The notes beneath the pieces were generated by a model, which searched no databases, was not told where the DNA came from, and saw only the letters and a list, made by a program, of their open reading frames with translations. From positions 1 to 5,185 of the forward strand of contig JABFSB010000392.1 of assembly GCA_013140875.1 (NCBI GenBank): DNA of 5,185 nucleotides. Reading direction: 5' to 3'. Made by a program: the position numbers and the translations under genes. This document shows, piece after piece, positions 1 to 5,185 of the stretch; within the stretch, counting starts at the first letter, position 1; every line of letters begins with the position of its first letter. Source of the stretch: Acidobacteriota bacterium (GTDB lineage Bacteria; Acidobacteriota; Blastocatellia; Pyrinomonadales; Pyrinomonadaceae).

Positions 1-1157
1 TCCTTCGTTTCCGCGTTAATGGTCTGGGTGAGCGTCGATATCTGTCGGGTCAGGCGATTCGACCTTTCAGCCAGGCGTTCGACCTCTTCGGCAACGGCGC
101 CGAATGCCGCTCCCGCTTCGCCCGCGGCGGACGCCTGAAGCGAGGCGTTCAACGCAAGCAGACTTGTACGGTCCGAGAGATCATCGATCAAAGCGACGAT
201 CTGTCCGATTTCCTGCGATCTTTCGCCCAAACGTTTTACACGTTTCGCCGTTTCCTGAACCTGTTTGCGGACGCACCTCATTGCGTTTATATTGTCGGCC
301 GCGGCTTTTGTGCCCGAGCGGGCTTTGTTCAGCGATTCCGACGCAACACGGGAGGATGTTTCCGCGTTGTCGGAAACCTCCTGGATCTGCGATGCCATTT
401 TTGCGATGGCAGCCGTGGTCCTGGTTATCTGCGCCGCTTGAACAAAACTTCCGCGTGCCAATTGCTCGGTCGTATCGTTGATCGAACCGGCCGATGCCCC
501 GACCTGATTCGTGATGTCCTTGACTTGTTTTATCAGGCTTCGCAGATTCTCGGTCATGGAGTTGAAAGCATCGGCGATCGCTCCGGTGATCTCCGGGCCC
601 ACGTCCGCGTGTACCGTAAGATCGCCTGACGACACGTCCGACACTTCGTCGAGAAGCTTTACTACCGAATCGTGAAGCCGGTCCCGCGATTCCTGAGTCT
701 GAACGGAATGGCGAAGGTACGCGACCATATTGTGCATCGCACGCCCAAGCTCATCCGAGTCGGAGAGCGGGGCGAAATTCTCATTCAACTTTCCTTCCGC
801 AATACGGTCCATCAACTCGCTCTTGGCACGGACATAATCTGAAACGCTGTGAAGCGAGTCCATCAATTCGCCGTTCGGATCGTCGTCAAAAAGCTTTCCC
901 TGCGAGAGAAGGTTCGCTGCCTCGACCGCCGATTTTTGCTGGCCTCTAAGTTTTGCGTTCTCGAGATGAGACAGGGCCATTGCAAAAATAGCGACGGCGG
1001 CGGCCAGGACAATAGTAACCGCACCGACAAAATCGCCCTCGGTAAGACCGGCATAAGAGGCGCCGACGAGGAAGGTCCCCGCCACCAGCAGGAAGCAAGC
1101 AATAACCGATGCGGCCTTTGCGGCCAGATTCCAGAGCGGGTTGTCCATCGAGGTCAT
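1..1157 (-). CDS. PilJ-like methyl-accepting chemotaxis protein, C-terminus cut by window edge
   Basis: Reading from the ATG at 1157, 385 codons are open to the window edge with no stop, so the C-terminal return helix is missing. Two hydrophobic helices (about residues 11-33 and 43-63) are separated by only about 10 residues, so there is essentially no periplasmic sensor domain. Three HAMP-like segments follow (about 80-110, 115-150 and 165-205; the last has SSGDLTVHADV). The MCP signalling hairpin lies at about 300-370: KRVKRLGERSQEIGQIV, then SLLALNASLQASAAGEAG, then EEVERLAERS. The QASxAG tip and the KRLGERSQEIG lead-in are typical of the PilJ type rather than enteric receptors. In this family the tip docks CheW and CheA. 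The start is chosen because ATG overlaps the upstream stop as ATGA and is preceded by AGGAGA. Receptor identity is secure; a role in pilus motility is inferred from similarity and gene order. Confidence 0.93.
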   Translation of the reverse strand, partial: MTSMDNPLWNLAAKAASVIACFLLVAGTFLVGASYAGLTEGDFVGAVTIVLAAAVAIFAMALSHLENAKLRGQQKSAVEAANLLSQGKLFDDDPNGELMDSLHSVSDYVRAKSELMDRIAEGKLNENFAPLSDSDELGRAMHNMVAYLRHSVQTQESRDRLHDSVVKLLDEVSDVSSGDLTVHADVGPEITGAIADAFNSMTENLRSLIKQVKDITNQVGASAGSINDTTEQLARGSFVQAAQITRTTAAIAKMASQIQEVSDNAETSSRVASESLNKARSGTKAAADNINAMRCVRKQVQETAKRVKRLGERSQEIGQIVALIDDLSDRTSLLALNASLQASAAGEAGAAFGAVAEEVERLAERSNRLTRQISTLTQTINAETK

Positions 1158-2785
1158 TTCTCTCCTGCAATCGTGATCAGGTCGCGTTTGCCCGCGCCGT
1201 TATTTCCCGATCCGTTTTTCTTTGCTCCGGCACCGTCATCGGCCACCAGCGGCGTAAGCACGTGTTTACGTCCTGTGACAGATTCACGGATCAGCTCTAA
1301 CGGGTCGTGCATCATCGACAGGTTCATTTCGCAAGTCTTTAGCTCGGCGGAAACATCTTCTCCGCGTGAGCCGCAGTCTTCCATTATCTGAACGTTTCGC
1401 TCCGACTTGGCGGACCTTTCGGCCGCCTCAACCTCAAGTTTTGCGGGGAGATCGGTTAGTTGAGAAAGCGTTCCCGAAACCGTGTCTATAAGCTCTTCAC
1501 TTTTAACCGTACGTGCGACGATCTTGGCAACTTCGGCGGAGACCCATTGAATCGAGGCATTCGCCTCATTTATGTCGCGAACGACCGAGTCGCTGATGCC
1601 GGCAATCGCCTTATTGGCTTTTTCCGCTCTTTCGGAAAGTGAGGTGATCTCCTGCGTCAGGGTCGACAATCCGCCGGTGTACTCGCCGTTGGCCTGGATC
1701 GATGTGTTCAGGGCGATCATATTCGACCGCCTGGCCAGGTCTTGTACAGATTTGGCGACGTGCGTTATCGCGAGCGATTGCTCGCCGACGTCCCGTAATT
1801 TATGGATAGCCGCGTCGAATTGTTTCTTGACCGCGGACTGCGCTTTTGCGTTTTCGTCGTGTGATATCGGATTCTTTTTGATCTCGGCCAACGCTTCGTT
1901 GATTATCGCGAGCGAGGCGGACATGTCCTGCATCGATCTTTCAGTTTCTGTTTGTGATTCCCCAAGGGCCGTGACGAGCTTCTTAAAGGTCCGTTCGCGA
2001 GCAGCATCCTTCTCAACGACGGTGGACAGACGGCTCTTTCCGTCCGTCACAAGGGTCTTTAGTTCCGAGGTGTTGGAACTGACGATCATCGACATCTCGG
2101 CATTCCGTTCAAGCAGAAACCGAAGAGCATCCGTGATCGGCCGAATGCCTTCATAATCGTTTTTAACACGAACGTTTTCACCACGCTGCAGGCCTGAGAT
2201 CTCGTAATTTATCTGATTGATCGCCAGTTGAAGCCGCGCGAGGTCGGCCTTAGCGTCGATCGAATCGGTAACTTTTGCGACGAGCTTTCTGAACGACTCG
2301 CTTAACCTGTCAGGATTCTCGAGCGGATCGAGGACCGCCTGCGTATTTCCCGAAGAAACGTCGTCCATCAGGTCGATCACGTTTGTAAGCTGTTTGGATG
2401 CTCGGCTGATCGTATGGAGGATGTCGTCGGTTTCGACTGCTCCGGTCGTTTTAGGCACAGACATTCCCGGACTGCGTTCGATGCTGCTGGCAAGCAGGTT
2501 CAACTTGTCCAGGGGACGGAGCACGTCACTCGAGATCCACCACGCGAACGCGATCGTCGTGATCGTCGATACCGCAATTGTGATAACGACCGGTATCCAG
2601 GTTTCGGAGGTCAGCATCGACGCGGCGAAGAATACGATCGCGCCGCTAACGCAGTTCACTACGGCCAGCAGGATGACCATCATCCATATCTTGGCCCGAA
2701 TAGTGTGCAGCCTTGAGTCTGTAGATCTGCGTTCCATTTCCTGCTTAGATTGCGGTTCCTTCGAAACTGTTGAAGAGGCGATCAT
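1154..2785 (-). CDS. Degenerate MCP-like membrane receptor with poly-HAMP region
   Basis: A 543-residue protein if started at 2785. After a hydrophilic N-terminus come two membrane helices (about 33-58 and 63-85) with a loop of about five residues, so it has no extracytoplasmic sensor. A HAMP follows directly (DVLRPLDKL, about 86-140), then two further HAMP-like stretches (about 140-176 with SSGNTQAVLDP; about 187-226 with GENVRVKNDYEG). Long coiled-coil-like helices flank an MCP hairpin at about 345-387: LARRSNMIALNTSIQANGEY. The core ALN(T/A)SIQA is kept, but the tip is about two residues shorter than usual and the return strand (GGLSTLTQEITSLSERA) departs from the GRGFAVVAxEV consensus. 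The C-terminus is a Gly/Asn/Lys-rich tail. It is probably a paralogue of the next receptor (shared DVSSG in a HAMP). Start uncertain: 2785 overlaps the adaptor gene by 41 nt and lacks a Shine-Dalgarno; ATG 2737 (residue 17, MERRS) lies 7 nt after the adaptor stop beside AGCAGGAA, giving 527 residues. Confidence 0.88.
   Translation of the reverse strand: MIASSTVSKEPQSKQEMERRSTDSRLHTIRAKIWMMVILLAVVNCVSGAIVFFAASMLTSETWIPVVITIAVSTITTIAFAWWISSDVLRPLDKLNLLASSIERSPGMSVPKTTGAVETDDILHTISRASKQLTNVIDLMDDVSSGNTQAVLDPLENPDRLSESFRKLVAKVTDSIDAKADLARLQLAINQINYEISGLQRGENVRVKNDYEGIRPITDALRFLLERNAEMSMIVSSNTSELKTLVTDGKSRLSTVVEKDAARERTFKKLVTALGESQTETERSMQDMSASLAIINEALAEIKKNPISHDENAKAQSAVKKQFDAAIHKLRDVGEQSLAITHVAKSVQDLARRSNMIALNTSIQANGEYTGGLSTLTQEITSLSERAEKANKAIAGISDSVVRDINEANASIQWVSAEVAKIVARTVKSEELIDTVSGTLSQLTDLPAKLEVEAAERSAKSERNVQIMEDCGSRGEDVSAELKTCEMNLSMMHDPLELIRESVTGRKHVLTPLVADDGAGAKKNGSGNNGAGKRDLITIAGEK
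1158..1166 (-). promoter_or_regulatory. Shine-Dalgarno sequence for the second receptor, with ATGA stop/start overlap
   Basis: On the minus strand AGGAGA (1166-1161) is followed by GAA and then ATG at 1157. The preceding gene ends with TGA at 1156-1154, so start and stop share ATGA. This is the only strong ribosome binding site in the window and fixes the start of the second receptor. The arrangement implies translational coupling and similar output of the two receptors. Confidence 0.8.
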
Positions 2786-3212
2786 GCTCGATCAGCTTTA
2801 TCGGACGGCCGTCGTGGACAAATTCGCCTGATTTCAGCGATTTGGGTTCGACGACTATGATTTCACGGAGTGAGTCGACGGGGAGGGCGAATTGGGTGCG
2901 GTTGGCGAGCGAGTGGAAGACGATGGTCTTTGGTTTGCCGTTTGCGAACAGCCGGGACGGAACCGCAACGGTCGAAGGATCGATAAGTGCTACCGGCTCA
3001 CCACGAAGAGCTCCCAGGCCGAGAAGCCACGGCGGGCCCAACGGGACCGCGGCAGGCGAGATAGGATGGACGACTTCCTGCACGGACACGGCGGCCACAC
3101 AAAATAATTGCTCTCCGATCTCAAACGAAATAAACTTTTCGCCGGATGCGGGTTCCGTCAAATCGTCAGGAGCGGTTTCGGCCACTACCGGAAGTTCTTC
3201 GAGCTCGATCAT
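2745..3212 (-). CDS. cheW: CheW-type chemotaxis adaptor (PilI-like)
   Basis: A 155-residue cytoplasmic protein, close to the usual single-domain CheW length. After an acidic 24-residue lead comes one CheW domain: FISFEIGEQLFCVAAVSVQEVV (first beta-barrel strands and helix, 28-48), then PPWLLGLGALRGEPVALID (60-78) with the family hallmark (N/A)LRG, where R70 corresponds to the arginine used in receptor binding, then FALPVDSLREII (108-119). CheW proteins link receptor tips to CheA. The wording (WLLGLxxLRGE, FALPVDSxRE) resembles PilI and related pilus-system adaptors. It lies 11 nt after the receiver gene and just before or overlapping the first receptor gene, as expected of one operon. The ATG at 3212 has no clear Shine-Dalgarno; the upstream DNA is AT-rich. 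The next possible start, a GTG at residue 10, would also keep the whole domain. Confidence 0.93.
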   Translation of the reverse strand: MIELEELPVVAETAPDDLTEPASGEKFISFEIGEQLFCVAAVSVQEVVHPISPAAVPLGPPWLLGLGALRGEPVALIDPSTVAVPSRLFANGKPKTIVFHSLANRTQFALPVDSLREIIVVEPKSLKSGEFVHDGRPIKLIEHDRLFNSFEGTAI

Positions 3213-3215
3213 TGT

Positions 3216-3228
3216 TTTAATGATTAAA
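3216..3228. repeat. 13-nt AT-rich palindrome at the receiver/adaptor junction
   Basis: TTTAAT-G-ATTAAA is a perfect inverted repeat around one central base. It covers the receiver gene's stop codon (TAA, 3226-3224) and most of the 11-nt gap before the adaptor start. The loop is too short and the stem too AT-rich for a terminator. It may simply keep the adaptor start unstructured, or it may be a chance feature. Confidence 0.4.
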
Positions 3229-5185
3229 CCTCAGCGACATGTTCCGCTTTCAGGTAGTTCTCAACCGCCTTCATCAAGGTTTCAGGCCCGAACGGCTTCG
3301 TGATATAGCCTGACGTGCCGGCCATGCGGCCGCGTACCTTGTCGAAGAAACCATCCTTGCCGGAGATCATAACGACCGGAACATCTTTGGTCGCGACGTT
3401 GCCGCGGATCAATTTACAAACCTGATAACCGTCCATTCTCGGCATCGTTATATCCAGCAGGACGAGATCGGGACGCATGCTCTCAAGCTGGACCATGGCC
3501 TCGACTCCGTCGCTGGAACAGACCACCTGATGGCCGCATTTCTCGAGCTTTCCGGCGATCAGTTTTCGGACCGTCGGACTGTCGTCCACGACGAGAATCG
3601 TCTTGCCTTTGGACATCGATTCGTGGGCCTCATCCTGCTGCCTGATCTCATCGAGACGGATCAACAAGGCGTTTACCTGGCCGGAAAGAACGACGTTGTT
3701 AGGGTTCTTTTGGGATGCCTCTTGAAGGTAGTTAAAGCCATACTGCAAATTGCGCAGGTTCAGGTGACCAATGCCCAGCGTGGTCAACTCAGCCTCGGTA
3801 AATTCGCGTGTGGCCTTTTCGCTCTCCATCCGCTCGACCGCCTGTCGAAGCACTACCTTATCGGCGTGGTGGTTGGCGAGGATTAGTTCAAGGTCGGCGA
3901 GCGTAAGCACGGAAAGACATCCCTGGCAGGCGATGGCCTGAATGTCATTGTCAGCACTGCAGAACGAACACGCGGCAGTCGCCGACACGGTCTTGGCGTC
4001 GCCGCCAGCCTGATCGACAAAGACCCGAGTCTCGAATCCCGTATTTTCGAACGGACTGGCCTGATCAAAATCACCGACCGGCATCGGGATTCCGCCGCCG
4101 TACATGGTCGCGTCGAACGGCACGTTAAAGCCGTTGTCGCCATTGCTCTCGGTTACCGGATGTAGCGTCTTGAAATCGTAATTCTGTACCGCGGCAAGCG
4201 ACACAGGATCGAGATCGACCGAAACGACGGTGGCAAATTCATCTTTCTCTTGACGAAATCCTTCGGTTTCAAACGGATTAGAGAACGGTGCCGAGATTGC
4301 GGGTACGTCTTCCAACGCTTCCGTCTGCGGTGCATCGGCTGTTTCAGGAGCAGATGCCTGAACTTCGTGGTTGCTGTGCTCCTCTTCGTGAACTCCTTCC
4401 GAAACCGGGGCTTCTTCCGTTATTAGTTCGTGGGTGATCTCTTCCTGTTCCTGAGGTGCTTCCTGCTCGGCCAGGCTTAGCGTCGTGGTTGATTCGGACG
4501 CTGCAACTTCAGGTTCAGGGGAGAAGGCGGCATGTTCTTCCGTTTCAGCCGCCGGCTGGGCGAAGGCTTCGGCGGATTCGAATTCGGTTTCTGAATCGGT
4601 GTCTACTACTGCGGTCAAAGCGGTCAATGCTTCGGATAAAGCGGCATCGAAATCATCCGCAGATTCATCCGCAAAGCTGTCAAATGGTGACGATCCAACC
4701 GACGACGCCTCGGACGACGCCATCTCTTCGGCTGCTTCACCGGCGAAGCTCTCTTCGCTGGATGCGAGCTCGACTTCTGCTGGTGCCGTTTCAACGATCT
4801 CTTCAACAACTTTTTCCGGTGCGGGTTCACTTGCCGCAACGGCGTCCATGATCGATGTTAGCGAGTCCAAACCGGCTTTCGCTCCCGCGTTATCCGGGTT
4901 GATCTCGAGAACGCGTCGGAACGCGACGATCTTGGCGTCGAAACCGTTTGCAAGGTGAGAACGGAGTACCCAGGCGTCCTCGGCGTTCGGTTCTTCCGCG
5001 ATGATTGCATCGAGAAGCTCTTCGGCTTCCGCGGCGTTTCCGGCTACGGCAGCAGAGCGGGCTTCGGCCAGAAGATTGGTTCGGATGCTGTTGCGAGCGG
5101 TTTCATAACCGGCTTTTGCCGTTTCATTGTCAGGATCGAATTCAAGGACTTTTTCGAGGTATGTGAGCTTTCCTTCGTTCGATTC
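3224..5185 (-). CDS. TPR / acidic linker / zinc-ribbon / PilG-like response regulator, N-terminus cut by window edge
   Basis: The frame is open from 5185 to TAA at 3226-3224, giving 653 residues with no start inside the window. The TTG at 4870 (residue 106) is not a credible start, because TPR sequence continues unbroken upstream. Modules in order, numbered from the window edge: TPR-like helices 1-110 (VLEFDPDN, VLEINPDN); a Glu/Ala/Ser-rich, probably disordered linker, about 118-325; a Phe/Gly/Asp-rich stretch to about 400; a CxxC-x10-CxxC zinc-ribbon-like motif at 406-423 (CSFC, CQGC); a TPR-like helical segment, about 460-515; a CheY-type receiver, about 527-645. The receiver keeps every catalytic position: DD at 534-535, phospho-acceptor D578 (LLDITMPRMDG), switch S608 and K630 (TKPF). 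SGKDGFFDKVRGRMAGTSGYITKPF is PilG-like. No DNA-binding or enzymatic output domain follows, so output is probably by protein contact. It is the first gene seen in the operon, followed by the adaptor. Confidence 0.93.
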   Translation of the reverse strand, partial: ESNEGKLTYLEKVLEFDPDNETAKAGYETARNSIRTNLLAEARSAAVAGNAAEAEELLDAIIAEEPNAEDAWVLRSHLANGFDAKIVAFRRVLEINPDNAGAKAGLDSLTSIMDAVAASEPAPEKVVEEIVETAPAEVELASSEESFAGEAAEEMASSEASSVGSSPFDSFADESADDFDAALSEALTALTAVVDTDSETEFESAEAFAQPAAETEEHAAFSPEPEVAASESTTTLSLAEQEAPQEQEEITHELITEEAPVSEGVHEEEHSNHEVQASAPETADAPQTEALEDVPAISAPFSNPFETEGFRQEKDEFATVVSVDLDPVSLAAVQNYDFKTLHPVTESNGDNGFNVPFDATMYGGGIPMPVGDFDQASPFENTGFETRVFVDQAGGDAKTVSATAACSFCSADNDIQAIACQGCLSVLTLADLELILANHHADKVVLRQAVERMESEKATREFTEAELTTLGIGHLNLRNLQYGFNYLQEASQKNPNNVVLSGQVNALLIRLDEIRQQDEAHESMSKGKTILVVDDSPTVRKLIAGKLEKCGHQVVCSSDGVEAMVQLESMRPDLVLLDITMPRMDGYQVCKLIRGNVATKDVPVVMISGKDGFFDKVRGRMAGTSGYITKPFGPETLMKAVENYLKAEHVAEV
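4859..5170 (-). repeat. TPR array with a 79-residue internal repeat
   Basis: Within the receiver protein, residues 6-30 (KLTYLEKVLEFDPDNETAKAG and on) and 85-109 (KIVAFRRVLEINPDNAGAKAG and on) match at K, VLE, PDN and AKAG, 79 residues apart. Between them is a different TPR-like unit (about 39-72: AEARSAAVAGNAAEAEELL, then EEPNAEDAW). This suggests alternating TPR types, probably continuing beyond 5185. TPRs bind partner proteins; the partner is unknown. Confidence 0.75.

Noticed and set aside
849..1391. Plus-strand open frame of 180 codons
   Set aside because: It is antisense across the junction of the two receptor genes, whose membrane helices and ATGA coupling are convincing.
1572..2156. 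Plus-strand open frame of 194 codons
   Set aside because: It lies entirely antisense to the hairpin and coiled-coil region of the first receptor, which has clear family features; no domain or start signal supports it.
3216..3228. Palindrome as an intrinsic terminator
   Set aside because: The stem is six A/T pairs with a one-base loop and no GC-rich stem, and it lies between tightly spaced co-directional genes.
2770..3303. Plus-strand open frame of 177 codons
   Set aside because: It is antisense to the complete CheW domain and crosses two real gene boundaries; no protein family is recognisable.
4868..4870. TTG as the start of the receiver gene
   Set aside because: The same frame continues upstream to 5185 with TPR sequence, including VLEINPDN immediately before it, so the true start is outside the window.
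4485..4958. Plus-strand open frame of 157 codons, Ser/Ala-rich
   Set aside because: It is antisense to the acidic linker and TPR codons of the receiver protein; its composition is what Glu/Ala/Ser-rich codons give when read backwards, and it has no recognisable domain.

Overview
The window is one continuous minus-strand operon of a chemosensory (chemotaxis-like) pathway, read from position 5185 down to position 1. Both ends are cut by the window. Gene order in the direction of transcription is: (1) a large TPR / acidic linker / zinc-ribbon-like / receiver protein whose start lies beyond 5185; (2) a short CheW-type adaptor; (3) a membrane-anchored, degenerate MCP-like protein; (4) a second MCP of PilJ flavour whose C-terminus lies beyond position 1. 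The only non-coding DNA is the 11-nt gap 3213-3223, so no stretch longer than 300 bases lacks a gene. No promoter, terminator, RNA gene, mobile element or CRISPR array is visible.

Organism: a bacterium with moderately GC-rich DNA. The receiver resembles PilG, the adaptor resembles PilI/CheW and the last gene resembles PilJ, in the same order as Pil-Chp (twitching-motility) clusters. The protein style (TPR plus zinc ribbon plus receiver, tandem PilJ-like receptors) suggests Acidobacteriota, perhaps the Blastocatellia, but this is an impression from family resemblance and not a demonstrated placement.

How the genes probably work together: the two receptors each have two closely spaced transmembrane helices, almost no periplasmic domain and a run of HAMP-like segments. 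They would pass a membrane or cytoplasmic signal to a CheA-type kinase through the CheW-like adaptor. The kinase is not in the window and is expected downstream of position 1. The receiver protein would be its phosphorylation target, with TPR and zinc-ribbon modules providing protein contacts. Coupling is tight: receptor 1 begins inside or just after the adaptor gene, and receptor 2 starts with a 4-nt ATGA overlap and a good Shine-Dalgarno sequence.

The most unusual points are the architecture of the receiver protein, the pair of sensorless poly-HAMP receptors, and the eroded and shortened signalling tip of the first receptor.
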